DNA of 64,000 bases from Amycolatopsis thermalba (GCF_003385215.1 NZ_PQHW01000004.1:1-64000); one strand, 5' to 3'. Shown: positions 26,059-37,142, numbered from the stretch's first letter. Made by a program: numbers and translations. Notes: generated from the sequence alone by a model not told the origin.

Positions 26059-26288
26059 GTGAGTCGATCTACAACCGCATCGCGATGCTGCGCGCCGAAC
26101 GCGGCATCTCGCGGCGGCAGCTGGCCGAGGCGGTCGGGGTGCACTACCAGACGATCGGCTACCTCGAGCGCGGCGAGTACAGCCCGAGCCTGTACCTCGC
26201 GCTGCGCATCGCGGAGTACTTCGAGGTGCCCGTGGAGGTGATTTTCTCCACGCGGCCCTTCCCCCGTCTCGGCGAACGGACTGCTTGA
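26055..26288 (+). CDS. Small XRE-family helix-turn-helix regulator
   Basis: 77 residues that are essentially one Cro/C1-type HTH domain (NRIAMLRAERGISRRQLAEA, then VGVHYQTIGYLERGEYSPSL). Such YozG/YgzD-type proteins often follow an ABC exporter and regulate it. The start overlaps the permease stop (ATGA), so it is cotranslated. The palindrome at 24239 is a plausible target. The gene ends 51 bases before cobN. Confidence 0.9.
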   Translation: MSESIYNRIAMLRAERGISRRQLAEAVGVHYQTIGYLERGEYSPSLYLALRIAEYFEVPVEVIFSTRPFPRLGERTA

Positions 26289-26339
26289 CTGCGGGCCCGC
26301 TCAACGGACAGTGTTGGGGGGACCTAGGAGGGAACCCGC

Positions 26340-29300
26340 GTGATCCTGCTGCTGTCCACTTCGGACACCGATCTGCTCAGCGCCCGCACCAGCGAGGCCG
26401 GGTACCGGCTGGCGAACCCGGCCCGGCTCGACCTCGCCGAGCTGCCCGGCTTGCTGGAGGGCGCCGACGTCGTCGTGGTCCGCATCCTGGGATCGGCGCG
26501 GACCTGGCAGGAGGGCCTGGACGCGGTCCGGGCCAGCGGCAAGCACGTGGTCGTGCTCGGCGGTGAGCAGACGCCGGACGCGGAGCTGATGGCGTTGTCC
26601 ACCGTGCCGGCCGGCATCGCCACCGAGGCGCACGCCTACCTCGCGCAGGGCGGCCCGGCCAACCTCACCCAGCTGCACCGGTTCCTGTCCGACACGCTGC
26701 TGCTCACCGGCGACGGTTTCGAGCCGCCCGCCGAGCAGCCCGCGTGGGGTGTGCTCCAGCGCACACCGCGCCGCACCGACGGTCCGGTGGTGGCGATCCT
26801 CTACTACCGCGCGCACCACCTGTCCGGGAACACCCGGTTCGTCGAGGCGCTGGCCGAGGCGGTCGAGGACGCGGGCGGGCAGGCGCTGCCGATCTACTGC
26901 GCGTCGCTGCGCTCGCGCGAGCCGGAGATGATGGCCGAGCTGCGCAAGGCCGACGCGCTGCTGGTCACCGTGCTCGCCGCGGGCGGCACGCGGCCCTCGG
27001 AGGCCGGCGCCGGGGGTGACGACGAGGCGTGGGACGTCGCCGACCTGGCCGCGCTGGACGTGCCGACGTTGCAGGCCCTGTGCCTGACCAGCGACCGCGC
27101 GACCTGGGCGGACAACGACGACGGCCTGTCCCCGCTGGACGCCGGCAACCAGATGGCGGTGCCGGAGTTCGACGGCCGCCTGATCACCGTGCCGTTCTCG
27201 TTCAAGGAGATCGACGACGACGGCCTGCCGCACTACGTGCCGGACCCGGAGCGCGCCGCGCGGGTCGCGGGCATCGCGCTCGCGCACGCCCGCCTGCGGC
27301 ACACCCCGCCGGAGCAGCGCAAGATCGTGCTGATGCTGTCGGCGTACCCGACGAAGCACTCCCGCGTCGGCAACGCGGTCGGCCTGGACACCCCCGCCTC
27401 GGCGATCGAGCTGCTGCGCCGCATGCGCGCGCAGGGCTACGACCTGGGCGACGAGCCGTTCCCCGGTGTGGAGCCGACCGGCACCGACCAGCCGGACGGC
27501 GACGCGCTCATCCACGCGCTGATCGCCGCGGGCGGCCAGGACCCGGAGTGGCTGACCGAGGAGCAGCTGTCCGGCAACCCGATCCGCGTCCCCGCCGCGC
27601 GCTACCGCGAGTGGTTCGCCGCGCTGCCCTCGGACCTGCGTGCGGACATCGAGGAGCACTGGGGCCCGCCGCCGGGCGACCTCTACGTCGACCGGTCGTC
27701 CAATCCGGACGGTGACATCGTGCTGGCCTCGCTGCGGGCAGGCAACGTGGTGCTGATGATCCAGCCGCCGCGCGGGTTCGGCGAGAACCCGGTGGCAATC
27801 TACCACAACCCGGACCTGCCGCCGAGCCACCACTACCTCGCCTGCTACCGCTGGATCGAGGAGGAGTTCGGCGCGCACGCGGTGGTCCACCTGGGCAAGC
27901 ACGGGTCGCTGGAGTGGCTGCCGGGCAAGAACGCCGGGCTGTCGCCGTCCTGCGGCCCGGACGCGGTGCTGGGCAACCTGCCGCTGATCTACCCGTTCCT
28001 GATCAACGACCCGGGCGAGGGCGCGCAGGCGAAGCGGCGCGCGCACGCGACGATCGTGGACCACCTGATCCCGCCGATGGCGCGCGCGGAGAGCTACGGC
28101 GACCTGGCCCGGCTGGAGCAGCTGCTCGACGAGCACGCGAACATCGCGGCGATGGACCCGGCGAAGCTGCCCGCGATCCGGCAGCAGATCTGGACGCTGA
28201 TCCAGGCCGCCAAGCTCGACCACGACCTGGGCATTTCGGAGCGCCCGCACGACGCCGAGTTCGACGACTTCCTGCTGCACATCGACGGCTGGCTGTGCGA
28301 GGTGAAGGACGCGCAGATCCGCGACGGCCTGCACGTCCTCGGCGCCGCGCCGGCCGGTGAGGCACGGGTCAACCTGGTGCTGGCGATGCTGCGGGCGCAG
28401 CAGATGTGGGGCGGCAAGGCCGGTGCGGTGCCGGGCCTGCGGTCGGTGCTCGGTCTGCGGGAAGGCGCGCCGACGTCCGAAGTGGACGCCATCGAGGCGT
28501 CGGCCCGGGCCCTGGTCGAGGCGATGGAGAAGCGGGACTGGTCGCCGGACGCGGTCGCGGAGGTGGCTTCCGATCCGGAGGTCGCGCGGGTGCTGACGTT
28601 CGCGGCCACCGAGATCGTGCCCCGGCTGGCCGGCACGTCCGGCGAGATCGACGCGGTGCTGCACGCGCTGGACGGCGGGTACATCGCGGCCGGACCGAGC
28701 GGGTCGCCGCTGCGCGGGCTGGTCAACGTGCTGCCGACCGGCCGCAACTTCTACACCGTGGACCCGAAGGCGATCCCGAGCCGGCTGGCGTGGGAGACCG
28801 GGCAGGCGCTGGCGGAGTCGCTGCTGCGGCGGTACCGCGAGGACACCGGTGAGTGGCCGAAGTCGGTCGGCCTGTCGGTGTGGGGCACCTCCGCGATGCG
28901 GACCTCCGGTGACGACGCGGCGGAGGTGCTGGCGCTGCTGGGTGTGCAGCCGGTGTGGGACGACGCGTCGCGCCGGGTGACCGGGCTGGAGCCGATCCCG
29001 CTCGCCGAGCTGGGCCGTCCGCGCATCGACGTGACCGTGCGGATCAGCGGGTTCTTCCGGGACGCGTTCCCGCACGTGGTGGACTTGCTCGACGACGCGG
29101 TGCGGCTGGCGGCGTCGCTGGACGAGCCCGCGTCGGACAACTTCGTGCGCGCGCACGTGCAGGCCGATCTGGAGGCGCACGGCGACGAGCGGCGGGCGAC
29201 GACGCGGATCTTCGGCTCGAAGCCCGGCGCGTACGGGGCGGGGATCCTGCCGCTGCTCGATTCGGGCAACTGGCGCGACGACGCCGACCTGGCCGAGGTC

Positions 29301-29921
29301 TACGCGACGTGGGGCGGGTACGCCTACGGGCGGGACCTGGACGGCGTCGAGGCCCGGCCGGCGATGGAGAGCGCGTACCGGCGCATCGAGGTCGCGGCGA
29401 AGAACACCGACACGCGTGAGCACGACATCGCCGACTCGGACGACTACTTCCAGTACCACGGCGGGATGATCGCGTTCACCCGGGCGTTGACCGGCCAGGC
29501 GCCGGCGTCCTACGTGGGCGATTCGACGAGCCCGGACGCGGTGCGGACGCGGTCGCTGTCGGAGGAGACGGCCCGCGTGTTCCGCGCCAGGGTGGTCAAC
29601 CCGCGCTGGATCGCGGCGATGCGCAAGCACGGCTACAAGGGCGCCTTCGAGCTGGCGGCCACTGTGGACTACCTGTTCGGCTTCGACGCCACCGCCGGGG
29701 TCGTGCAGGACTGGATGTACGAGAAGCTGTCCCAGTCGTACGTCCTCGACCGGCAGAACCAGGAGTTCCTCGCGAAGGCCAACCCGTGGGCGTTGCGCGG
29801 CATCATCGAGCGGCTGACCGAGGCCGCCGACCGCGGCCTGTGGGCGGAGCCGGATCCGGAGCTGCTGGGGCAGTTGCGCGAGGTGTACCTGCGGACCGAG
29901 GGTGAGCTGGAGGACGAGTGA
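26340..29921 (+). CDS. cobN: Cobaltochelatase large subunit CobN
   Basis: 1193 residues, the large chelating subunit that inserts cobalt into hydrogenobyrinic acid a,c-diamide in the aerobic pathway. CobN/BchH family segments are present throughout, for example [53 protein letters not shown], and near the end [14 protein letters not shown]. The GTG start is preceded by a strong ctaggaggga. No CobS/CobT chelatase subunits are present, and the fused ChlI/ChlD protein at 11011 is the likely partner. No riboswitch is visible in the 51-base leader. It overlaps pxpA by 4 bases. Confidence 0.96.
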   Translation: MILLLSTSDTDLLSARTSEAGYRLANPARLDLAELPGLLEGADVVVVRILGSARTWQEGLDAVRASGKHVVVLGGEQTPDAELMALSTVPAGIATEAHAYLAQGGPANLTQLHRFLSDTLLLTGDGFEPPAEQPAWGVLQRTPRRTDGPVVAILYYRAHHLSGNTRFVEALAEAVEDAGGQALPIYCASLRSREPEMMAELRKADALLVTVLAAGGTRPSEAGAGGDDEAWDVADLAALDVPTLQALCLTSDRATWADNDDGLSPLDAGNQMAVPEFDGRLITVPFSFKEIDDDGLPHYVPDPERAARVAGIALAHARLRHTPPEQRKIVLMLSAYPTKHSRVGNAVGLDTPASAIELLRRMRAQGYDLGDEPFPGVEPTGTDQPDGDALIHALIAAGGQDPEWLTEEQLSGNPIRVPAARYREWFAALPSDLRADIEEHWGPPPGDLYVDRSSNPDGDIVLASLRAGNVVLMIQPPRGFGENPVAIYHNPDLPPSHHYLACYRWIEEEFGAHAVVHLGKHGSLEWLPGKNAGLSPSCGPDAVLGNLPLIYPFLINDPGEGAQAKRRAHATIVDHLIPPMARAESYGDLARLEQLLDEHANIAAMDPAKLPAIRQQIWTLIQAAKLDHDLGISERPHDAEFDDFLLHIDGWLCEVKDAQIRDGLHVLGAAPAGEARVNLVLAMLRAQQMWGGKAGAVPGLRSVLGLREGAPTSEVDAIEASARALVEAMEKRDWSPDAVAEVASDPEVARVLTFAATEIVPRLAGTSGEIDAVLHALDGGYIAAGPSGSPLRGLVNVLPTGRNFYTVDPKAIPSRLAWETGQALAESLLRRYREDTGEWPKSVGLSVWGTSAMRTSGDDAAEVLALLGVQPVWDDASRRVTGLEPIPLAELGRPRIDVTVRISGFFRDAFPHVVDLLDDAVRLAASLDEPASDNFVRAHVQADLEAHGDERRATTRIFGSKPGAYGAGILPLLDSGNWRDDADLAEVYATWGGYAYGRDLDGVEARPAMESAYRRIEVAAKNTDTREHDIADSDDYFQYHGGMIAFTRALTGQAPASYVGDSTSPDAVRTRSLSEETARVFRARVVNPRWIAAMRKHGYKGAFELAATVDYLFGFDATAGVVQDWMYEKLSQSYVLDRQNQEFLAKANPWALRGIIERLTEAADRGLWAEPDPELLGQLREVYLRTEGELEDE

Positions 29922-30676
29922 CCGGGGTGGACCTGAACGCGGATCTCGGCGAGGGATTCGGGGTCTGGCGCCTCACGGAGGACGACGCGCTGCTGGAGAT
30001 CGTCTCCAGCGCCAACGTGGCGTGCGGTTTCCACGCGGGTGACCCGAGCGTGCTGCGGCGCGTGACGGCGGCGGCCGCGGAGCGGGGTGTCGCGGTCGGT
30101 GCGCAGGTGGCGTACCGGGACCTGGCCGGCTTCGGGCGGCGGTTCCTGGACGTGACGCCGGCCGAGCTGACCGACGACGTGCTGTACCAGATCGGCGCGC
30201 TGGACGCGTTCGCCCGGGTGGCGGGGACGCGGGTGGCGTACGTGAAGCCGCACGGCGCGCTGTACAACGCGATCGTGCACCACGCGGAGCAGGCCGCGGC
30301 GGTGGTGGAGGCGGTGCGGTTGTTCGACCCGTCGTTGCCGGTGCTGGGGTTGCCGGGTTCGGAGTTCCTGCGCCAGGCGGAGGCGGCCGGGTTGCGCCCG
30401 GTGCGTGAGGCGTTCGCCGACCGGGCCTACACGCCGGCCGGAACGCTGGTCTCGCGGCGAGAGCCGGGCGCGGTGATCCACGACCCCGACGAGGTGGTCC
30501 GGCGATGCGTCCGCATGGCAACGGAGGGCGTGATCATCGCGGTGGACGGCAGCGAGGTGAAGGTGCAGCCAGAGTCGATCTGCCTGCACGGAGACACCCC
30601 AGGCGCCGTGGAGATCGGCCGCCAGGTACGAGCAGCACTGGTGGAGAGCGGCGCCGAAGTTCGGCCGTTCGCATAA
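29918..30676 (+). CDS. pxpA: 5-oxoprolinase subunit A (LamB/YcsF family)
   Basis: 252 residues. LamB/YcsF protein, now known as PxpA of the ATP-dependent 5-oxoprolinase PxpABC. The signature N-terminus [38 protein letters not shown] and the C-terminal [13 protein letters not shown] are clear. The GTG start overlaps the cobN stop (GTGA). The partner genes pxpB and pxpC are not in the window, so either they are elsewhere or this copy does another job. The gene is followed by a palindromic repeat. Confidence 0.9.
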   Translation: MTGVDLNADLGEGFGVWRLTEDDALLEIVSSANVACGFHAGDPSVLRRVTAAAAERGVAVGAQVAYRDLAGFGRRFLDVTPAELTDDVLYQIGALDAFARVAGTRVAYVKPHGALYNAIVHHAEQAAAVVEAVRLFDPSLPVLGLPGSEFLRQAEAAGLRPVREAFADRAYTPAGTLVSRREPGAVIHDPDEVVRRCVRMATEGVIIAVDGSEVKVQPESICLHGDTPGAVEIGRQVRAALVESGAEVRPFA

Positions 30677-30682
30677 CACGAC

Positions 30683-30840
30683 CACACACCGCCACCCGGT
30701 AACGCAAAGCAACAACCCCCGAACCACTCCCCTCCCGCACCCGATCCCCAGCCCAAATCAATGAAAGATCGGGTCCGGGAGGGGCAGATCCGGGCGTAGC
30801 GAAGCGAAGCCGGCGCAGTGGATACCCGCGTAGCGGCTAC
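30683..30840. repeat. Dispersed palindromic intergenic repeat, copy 2 (short form)
   Basis: Same element as 1-240 but without the nested insertion. The stem cccctcccgcacccgatc (30729-30746) pairs with gatcgggtccgggagggg (30767-30784) with one mismatch, and is followed by the conserved tail (about 30786-30837) with gtagcgaagcgaagccgg. It sits between the convergent pxpA and P450 genes, so a terminator role is plausible. Confidence 0.85.
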
Positions 30841-30852
30841 GGAAACCCCACT

Positions 30853-32088
30853 TCACCAAGCCAAAGGCAAGTGCGTCACCCCGTTGATGAAGTTCGACGT
30901 CAACCGCCGCACCTCACCCTCCACTCGCACCTCGGGCAGCATCCTCACGAACTCCCGGAAGAACACCCGCATCTGCAACCGCCCGAAATGCGCCCCCAGG
31001 CACAAATGCGGCCCCTGCCCGAACGCCAGATGATCATTGGGCGTCCGCGCGACATCGAACCGATACGGATCCGGAAACTGCCGCTCGTCGAAATGGGCCG
31101 AAGCGAAGTACACCACAACCTTGTCCCCCGCAGCGATCCGCTGCCCACCCAGCTCGGTATCCACCGCAGCCGTCCGGCGGAAGGTCAGCACCGGCGGGTG
31201 CCACCGCAGCATCTCCTCCACCGCTGAGGGCACCAGCGACGGATCCGCCCGCAGCCGCCGGTACTCGCCCGGGTGCTGCACCAACGCCAGCACCCCGCCC
31301 GGCAACGCGCTGCGCACGGTGTCGTTCCCGGCGATCACCATGAGGAAGAAGAACATCCGCAGCTCGGCGTCGTCCAGCGAGCGTCCGTCCACAGTGGCCT
31401 GGACGAGCGCGGTCATCAGGTCGTCGGCCGGGTCGCGCCGCTTGGCCTCCGCCAGCTCCTGCGCGTAGCCGAACATGTCGGCGAGCATCGCCGGTGACCG
31501 CGGATTGATCGGTTTCCCGTCGGGGCCCCGCACGATCTCGGCGTGCTCCGGGTCCTGGTAGCCGATGACGCGGTTGGTCCACTTCAGCAGCAGGCCGCGG
31601 TCCTGCGGTGGCACCCCGATCAGATCGGCGAGGTTGAGCAGCGGGAAATCGTCGGTGACCTCGACCGGCAGATCGCACCGGCCGCGCGGCACCACCGCCC
31701 CGATCAGCGCCCGCGCCCGCTCGGCGATCTGGTCGGCCGAGCGTTCCAGCCGCCGCCGGGTGAACACCGCGGACACGATGCGGCGCAACCGGTTGTGCTC
31801 CGGCGGGTCCATGTTCAGGATCATGCGCCGGATGAAGGTGAGGTCGTCGGGCTCGGGGTCGCGGATCTGCGTCGCGCCGAGCCACGACGAGAACACCTCC
31901 GGCGTGCGCAGCACGTGCTTCACGTCGGCGTACCGGGTCACCGCCCAGTAGCCGGGTCCGGACGGCCAGCCGAGCACCTCGTGTTCGTCCTGCCACGCGA
32001 CCGGTTCGGTGTCGCGCAGGCGGCGCAGGTCGTCGTGCGGCACGCCGCGGGCGAACACCCTCGGGTCGAAGACGTCCACATCGGACAT
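30853..32088 (-). CDS. Cytochrome P450
   Basis: 411 residues, a complete soluble bacterial P450. The I-helix oxygen-binding motif is VIAGNDTVRSAL, the ExxR motif lies in VEEMLRWHPPVLTFRR, and the heme loop is FGQGPHLCLGAHFGRLQ with the Cys thiolate. MNMDPPEHN-like ILNMDPPEHNRLRR is typical. The sequence resembles the CYP124/125/142-like group of actinobacterial P450s acting on terpenoid or lipid chains, but the substrate cannot be assigned. The real start is ATG 32088, sharing one base with the stop of the upstream hydrolase gene (TGATG). No ferredoxin gene is adjacent. Confidence 0.94.
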   Translation of the reverse strand: MSDVDVFDPRVFARGVPHDDLRRLRDTEPVAWQDEHEVLGWPSGPGYWAVTRYADVKHVLRTPEVFSSWLGATQIRDPEPDDLTFIRRMILNMDPPEHNRLRRIVSAVFTRRRLERSADQIAERARALIGAVVPRGRCDLPVEVTDDFPLLNLADLIGVPPQDRGLLLKWTNRVIGYQDPEHAEIVRGPDGKPINPRSPAMLADMFGYAQELAEAKRRDPADDLMTALVQATVDGRSLDDAELRMFFFLMVIAGNDTVRSALPGGVLALVQHPGEYRRLRADPSLVPSAVEEMLRWHPPVLTFRRTAAVDTELGGQRIAAGDKVVVYFASAHFDERQFPDPYRFDVARTPNDHLAFGQGPHLCLGAHFGRLQMRVFFREFVRMLPEVRVEGEVRRLTSNFINGVTHLPLAW

Positions 32089-32834
32089 CAGTGCTCGTCC
32101 AGGAACACTTCGATCATGTTGGCCACGGTCACCGGCACCTCGTCGGCCGCGTAGTGCCCGGCGTCCGGCAGGACCTCCAGCTCGAGCTTCGGGTACCACT
32201 GCCCGAAGGTCGCGAGCATGACGTCCTCGCTGAGCGCGGGATCGTGCTCGCCGACGACGACCTTGATCGGCACCTCGTTGCCCGCGATCCGGTCCGAGAA
32301 ATCGGTCTTCGCCCACGCCTCCAGGTACTCGGCGAACGCGGTCCGGTCGGAGTTCTCCAGCGAATGCCGGACCATGCCGTCGAGCCACGAGCCGGGATGG
32401 CGGCCGCCGGTGGTGAAGTCGATGATCGCGCGGCGGCTGGCCGGATCGTCGGCGGCGCTGCTGAACAGGCGCCAGGTGTCCTCGTCCATCGGCACGCCGC
32501 TGGCCGGGACCGGGGAGATCCCGAACAGCGACCGGACGCGGCCGGGTGCCTCGGCGAGGACGTACTGCATGACGCTGCCGCCCATCGAGTGGCCGACGAG
32601 GGAGAACCGGTCGTGGCCGAGTTCGTCGGCGAGCAGCAGCACGTCACCGGCCGCCTCGGCGACGGTGTGCGCGCCCGCCTCGTCCTTGCGCGTGCCGTAG
32701 CCGCGGTAGTCGGGGAAGAGGTAGGTGAACCGCTCGGCGTCGAGGTGCGGGGTGAGTTCCTGCCACGCCTTCGACGACCCGAACCAGCCGTGCAGCACGA
32801 ACACGACGTGCTCACCGGTGCCGACCCGCTCCAT
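32088..32834 (-). CDS. Alpha/beta-fold hydrolase
   Basis: 248 residues. The nucleophile elbow is LVGHSMGGSVM (Ser in GHSMG), the oxyanion region HGWFGSSKAW lies near the N-terminus, the acid is in VVVGEHDPAL and the His in PDAGHYAADE. The ATG at 32834 is preceded by ctgggagg at proper spacing. It is cotranscribed with the P450, suggesting that the two act on one hydrophobic substrate or ester. It diverges from the NlpC/P60-like gene at 32920. Confidence 0.88.
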   Translation of the reverse strand: MERVGTGEHVVFVLHGWFGSSKAWQELTPHLDAERFTYLFPDYRGYGTRKDEAGAHTVAEAAGDVLLLADELGHDRFSLVGHSMGGSVMQYVLAEAPGRVRSLFGISPVPASGVPMDEDTWRLFSSAADDPASRRAIIDFTTGGRHPGSWLDGMVRHSLENSDRTAFAEYLEAWAKTDFSDRIAGNEVPIKVVVGEHDPALSEDVMLATFGQWYPKLELEVLPDAGHYAADEVPVTVANMIEVFLDEH

Positions 32835-32919
32835 GTGCGCCTCCCAGTCCTCGCTGACCCGTTGCAGTGGCGAGCTTGGCACACTCGCGGCGCGTTGGCA
32901 CGACGCGCAGAATGATCTT

Positions 32920-33327
32920 GTGGACTCCCTGCTCACCCGGCTGCCCGCGTGGCTGACGACGGTGCCCTACGACGGCTCCCGCATCCCCGGTTCCGCCGGT
33001 GACCCGGCCTCGGGCGCGAACTGCCAGGTCTACGCCTACGCAGTGCTCCGGCACTTCGGCCGGGCGGCGCCGGACCTGCGCTCCCGCGAGCTGTGGCACG
33101 ACACGGCCTGGACGTCACGGGTGAGCGAGCCGGAGCCGCTGGACCTGGCGTTGTTCAACCGCACCGCCGACCCGTTCGGCGCGCACGTGGGCATCTGGAC
33201 GGACGACGACCGGGTGCTGCACCTGTGCGCGGAGATCGGCAGCCCCGCGGTGTGGACGCCGGCACAGTTCGCGACACGCGAGCACTACCGCACGCTGATC
33301 GGCTTCAAACGCTGCCACCGAGCGTGA
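32920..33327 (+). CDS. Putative NlpC/P60-like (papain-fold) small protein
   Basis: 135 residues. The pattern of a Cys at the start of a helix (GANCQVYAYAVLRHFG), a His in GAHVGIWTDDDRVLHL and a preceding DPFGAH resembles the NlpC/P60 or CHAP hydrolase fold. No signal peptide or SH3 domain is present, so a cytoplasmic or immunity-type role is possible. The frame is open upstream, but GTG 32920 is the first start outside the neighbouring divergent gene. The last 23 bases overlap the convergent membrane-protein gene. Confidence 0.65.
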   Translation: MDSLLTRLPAWLTTVPYDGSRIPGSAGDPASGANCQVYAYAVLRHFGRAAPDLRSRELWHDTAWTSRVSEPEPLDLALFNRTADPFGAHVGIWTDDDRVLHLCAEIGSPAVWTPAQFATREHYRTLIGFKRCHRA

Positions 33328-34303
33328 CCTTGGTTTCCGTCGCCGGCGAAGCCGCAGTACGCGATTGGCCGGCCGCGGGCAGCGCCGAGGCACCCGCCAC
33401 GACGAGGACCACGCCGCACAGGGCACCGGCCAGTGACACCGAAGCGAACAGCGCGCTCACCTCAGCGTTGTTGCTGAGCGCGATGTGCGTGGGCCCGGAG
33501 GTGACCACGACGCCGGTGCCGGCCCAGGCCACCGCGGCCCGCGGCAGCACGCGTCCCGCGCCCCAGCGCCGCACCAGGCTCAGCACCGCGACGGCGCCCG
33601 CGGCGACCAGCAGCCCTTCCGCGAACAGGAAGGACCGCTGCCCCGCGGTGTCGAAACCGGCCGGCCCGCCCCAGCGCCCCCCGGACACCGACCACACGAT
33701 CAGCATCACCGCGTACCCGAGGACGACCACCGCGGCCGGCGTCGCCAGCGCACCGGCCCGGCCGGCGACATCCCGCAACCGCACCGCCCGGGCCCGGAAC
33801 ACCGCCGGCCACCGGTCCCGCGCGTAGCCGGCGAAGGCGGCCAGCAGCCCGGCGGCCTGCGCGACGAACCCGCCGTACACCACGGCGTACACCCAGCCCT
33901 GCAGACCGTTGTCCGCCGGCGACGGGGAACCGCCCAGGACCGCCTGCACCACCAGCCCGACCGGAAGGCCGAGCGCGATCGGCGCCAGCAGCCCCGTCGC
34001 CGCCCAGATCGGCCCCAGCACCACCACCCGCGGCAACCCGCGCCCCCACCGGTAGGTCAGCGCGAGCACGAGCGCGATGGCCGCCAGCTCCATGAGCCCG
34101 GTGATCACGTCACCCACCAGGTGCCGCGTGTCCAGCAGTTCCGCGGCGCCGGCGGCGGTGGCGGCACCGGCGCTGCTCCCGGACAGCCACATCACCTTCA
34201 GCGCGAGGTACGGCACGCAGGCCGCGATCGTCGCGTAGCAGATCCCCAGCCGGACCGGTCCCGGCCCGCTCCGCCGCACATCGGCGGCTCCCATCGATAC
34301 CAT
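33305..34303 (-). CDS. Multi-pass membrane protein of unknown function
   Basis: 332 residues with about eight or nine hydrophobic helices, for example GLMELAAIALVLALTYRWG, VVVLGYAVMLIVW and ASLAGALCGVVLVVAGASAL-like stretches near the C-terminus. No transporter or enzyme motif is recognised. Two in-frame ATGs (34303, 34294) are possible starts. The gene stands alone on the minus strand, convergent with the NlpC/P60-like gene. Confidence 0.75.
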   Translation of the reverse strand: MVSMGAADVRRSGPGPVRLGICYATIAACVPYLALKVMWLSGSSAGAATAAGAAELLDTRHLVGDVITGLMELAAIALVLALTYRWGRGLPRVVVLGPIWAATGLLAPIALGLPVGLVVQAVLGGSPSPADNGLQGWVYAVVYGGFVAQAAGLLAAFAGYARDRWPAVFRARAVRLRDVAGRAGALATPAAVVVLGYAVMLIVWSVSGGRWGGPAGFDTAGQRSFLFAEGLLVAAGAVAVLSLVRRWGAGRVLPRAAVAWAGTGVVVTSGPTHIALSNNAEVSALFASVSLAGALCGVVLVVAGASALPAAGQSRTAASPATETKVTLGGSV

Positions 34304-34359
34304 GACCGGAACGTAACCGGGCGAACCTGAGATCGCGCTGAGCCGGGCCCGGAACGCGC

Positions 34360-34605
34360 TCAGGAGCACTCTTCCGCGTGGTTCTGCCACCGCATCGCCG
34401 CGTGCAGGGCCTCGATCAGCCGCTCGTCGTCGGGCACGCTCGGCTCGCCGCCCAGCGGGATCCAGCGCTCGCACACCTTGCGATCGTCCTCGTACCCGGT
34501 CAGCAGCATCCCCGGGTACGACAACGTCACCGGCTCGCCGTCCGGCCCGTCCACGTCGACCCGCCGGAGGTGCATCGCCACCCGCACCTGCCGCTTCCCG
34601 CCCAT
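34360..34605 (-). CDS. Small conserved-looking hypothetical protein
   Basis: 81 residues, mixed charge: [16 protein letters not shown], then [12 protein letters not shown], ending [15 protein letters not shown]. No domain is recognised. The G+C bias at third codon positions supports coding. Start is ATG 34605 or GTG 34611. It diverges from tex with about 170 bases between. Confidence 0.55.
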   Translation of the reverse strand: MGGKRQVRVAMHLRRVDVDGPDGEPVTLSYPGMLLTGYEDDRKVCERWIPLGGEPSVPDDERLIEALHAAMRWQNHAEECS

Positions 34606-34774
34606 CCGCACCTGCCCGACTCGACCCCGGTACCCCGAGGTCGCGGCCGGGCTCGCGTTGGTTACCGCGCCGATCCTCCCGATTCGGCAACGGCGGGCCC
34701 CCCTTGCGTGTCCCGCCGGGGACGGCGCAGGCAGAATTGGCCCCCGCAACCGCGAGCAGGGAGTGATCAGCATC

Positions 34775-37114
34775 GTGACAGTGGCCGTGCAGTCGATCGA
34801 GCAGAAGATCGCCGAGGAGCTCGGCGTCCGCGAAGGGCAGGTCAAGGCCGCCGTGGACCTGCTCGACGGCGGGGCGACCGTGCCGTTCATCGCGCGGTAC
34901 CGCAAGGAGGTGACCGGCGCCCTCGACGACGCCCAGCTGCGCACGCTCGAAGACCGGCTGCGTTACCTGCGGGAGCTCGACGAGCGCCGGACCGCGATCC
35001 TCGAATCGATCGGCAGCCAGGGCAAGCTCACCGAGGAGCTGGCCGAGGCGATCCGCGCCGCGGACACCAAGGCCCGGCTGGAGGACATCTACCTCCCCTA
35101 CAAGCCCAAGCGCCGCACCAAGGCCCAGATCGCCCGCGAGGCCGGCCTGGAACCGCTGGCCGACGGCCTGCTGAACGACCCGAACACCGACCCGCAAGCC
35201 GCCGCGGCCGTGTTCGTCGATCCCGAGAAGGGCGTGGCGGACGCCCAGGCCGCCCTCGACGGTGCCCGCGCGATCCTGGTCGAGCGCTTCGGTGAGGACG
35301 CCGACCTGATCGGCGAGCTGCGGGAGAAGATGTGGACGCAAGGCTACTTCTCCTCGAAGGTCCGCCAGGGCAAGGAAACCGAGGGCGCGAAGTTCGCCGA
35401 CTACTTCGACTTCGCCGAGCCGTTCACCAAGATGCCCTCGCACCGCGTGCTGGCGATGCTGCGCGGCGAGAAGGAAGACGTCCTCGACCTCACCGTCGAG
35501 CCCGAAGAGCCTTCCGATGAGCCGAAGGTCGGTCCCTCGGACTACGAGCGCCGCATCGCGCAGCGGTTCGGCATCACGAACGAGGGCCGCCCGGCCGACA
35601 AGTGGCTGCAGGACACGGTGCGCTGGGCCTGGCGCACGAAGATCCTCCTGCACCTGGGCATCGACCTGCGGATGCGGTTGCGGCAGAAGGCCGAGGAGGA
35701 CGCGGTGAACGTGTTCGCCGCGAACCTGCGTGACCTGCTGCTGGCCGCGCCCGCCGGCACCCGCGCCACGATGGGACTGGACCCGGGCTTCCGCACCGGG
35801 GTGAAGGTCGCCGTCGTGGACGCCACCGGCAAGGTCGTCAACACCCACACGATCTACCCGCACCAGCCGCAGAACCGCTGGGACTCCTCCATCGACGAGC
35901 TGGCGAAGCTGTGCGCCGCCCACTCGGTGGACCTGATCGCGATCGGCAACGGCACCGCGTCCCGGGAGACCGACCGGCTGGCGATCGAGCTGATCAAGCG
36001 GCACCCCGAGCTGAAGCTGACCAAGGCCGTCGTGTCCGAGGCGGGCGCGTCGGTGTACTCGGCGTCGGCGTTCGCCTCGCAGGAGCTGCCGGACCTGGAC
36101 GTCTCGCTGCGTGGCGCGGTGTCGATCGCGCGGCGCCTGCAGGACCCGCTGGCCGAGCTGGTGAAGATCGACCCCAAGTCCATCGGGGTCGGGCAGTACC
36201 AGCACGACGTGTCCGAGGTGGCGCTGTCCCGGTCGCTGGACGCGGTGGTCGAGGACTGCGTGAACGCGGTCGGCGTGGACGTCAACACCGCCTCCACCCC
36301 GCTGCTGACCAGGGTCTCCGGCATCACCGCCGGCCTGGCCGAGAACATCGTCAACCACCGCGACACGCACGGCCCGTTCCGGTCGCGCTCGGCGCTGAAG
36401 GAGGTCCCGCGGCTGGGCCCGAAGGCGTTCGAGCAGTGCGCCGGCTTCCTGCGGATCCGCGGCGGCGACGACCCGCTGGACTCCTCCAGCGTGCACCCCG
36501 AGGCCTACCCGGTGGTGCGGCGGATCCTGTCCAAGACCGGCACCGAGCTGCGGGAGCTGATCGGCAACGAGCGGGTGCTGCGCAAGCTGCGCCCGGAGGA
36601 CTTCGTCGACGAGACCTTCGGCCTGCCGACGGTCACCGACATCCTCGCCGAGCTGGAGAAACCCGGCCGCGACCCGCGCCCGGCGTTCAAGACCGCGACC
36701 TTCGCCGAGGGCGTGGAGAAGATCGGTGACCTCAAGCCGGGCATGCGGCTGGAGGGCGTGGTCACCAACGTGGCCGCGTTCGGCGCGTTCGTCGACATCG
36801 GCGTGCACCAGGACGGCCTGGTCCACGTGTCGGCGATGTCGAAGAACTTCGTCAAGGACCCGCGTGAGGTGGTCAAGCCGGGCGACATCGTCAAGGTGAA
36901 GGTGCTTGAGGTGGACATCGCCCGCAAGCGGATTTCGCTGACCCTGCGCCTGGACGACGAGGTCGGCGGCGGCCGCGCCAAACCCGCTGGTGGCGGCGGT
37001 GGCGAGCGCCGCGGCGGGCAGCCGCGCAAGGGCGGTCAGCCCAAGCGCCGCGAGCCGTCCGGCGGTGGTGGCGCGCTGGCCGATGCCCTCCGAAAGGCTG
37101 GCTACGGTCGCTAA
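34775..37114 (+). CDS. tex: Tex-family RNA-binding transcription accessory protein
   Basis: 779 residues, full-length Tex. The N-terminal helical domain begins [16 protein letters not shown] and has [17 protein letters not shown]. The YqgF/RNase H-like domain has [17 protein letters not shown] (about residue 337). The helix-hairpin-helix region has [16 protein letters not shown]. The S1 domain ([20 protein letters not shown], about 658-677) is followed by a Gly/Arg/Lys-rich tail (about 735-765). Tex binds RNA and influences transcription. GTG 34775 is chosen because it is about 10 bases after agggag and gives the normal N-terminus; GTG 34763 is possible. Confidence 0.95.
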   Translation: MTVAVQSIEQKIAEELGVREGQVKAAVDLLDGGATVPFIARYRKEVTGALDDAQLRTLEDRLRYLRELDERRTAILESIGSQGKLTEELAEAIRAADTKARLEDIYLPYKPKRRTKAQIAREAGLEPLADGLLNDPNTDPQAAAAVFVDPEKGVADAQAALDGARAILVERFGEDADLIGELREKMWTQGYFSSKVRQGKETEGAKFADYFDFAEPFTKMPSHRVLAMLRGEKEDVLDLTVEPEEPSDEPKVGPSDYERRIAQRFGITNEGRPADKWLQDTVRWAWRTKILLHLGIDLRMRLRQKAEEDAVNVFAANLRDLLLAAPAGTRATMGLDPGFRTGVKVAVVDATGKVVNTHTIYPHQPQNRWDSSIDELAKLCAAHSVDLIAIGNGTASRETDRLAIELIKRHPELKLTKAVVSEAGASVYSASAFASQELPDLDVSLRGAVSIARRLQDPLAELVKIDPKSIGVGQYQHDVSEVALSRSLDAVVEDCVNAVGVDVNTASTPLLTRVSGITAGLAENIVNHRDTHGPFRSRSALKEVPRLGPKAFEQCAGFLRIRGGDDPLDSSSVHPEAYPVVRRILSKTGTELRELIGNERVLRKLRPEDFVDETFGLPTVTDILAELEKPGRDPRPAFKTATFAEGVEKIGDLKPGMRLEGVVTNVAAFGAFVDIGVHQDGLVHVSAMSKNFVKDPREVVKPGDIVKVKVLEVDIARKRISLTLRLDDEVGGGRAKPAGGGGGERRGGQPRKGGQPKRREPSGGGGALADALRKAGYGR

Positions 37115-37142
37115 ACCGCCGTTCGGGGTCCATCATCGAAGG

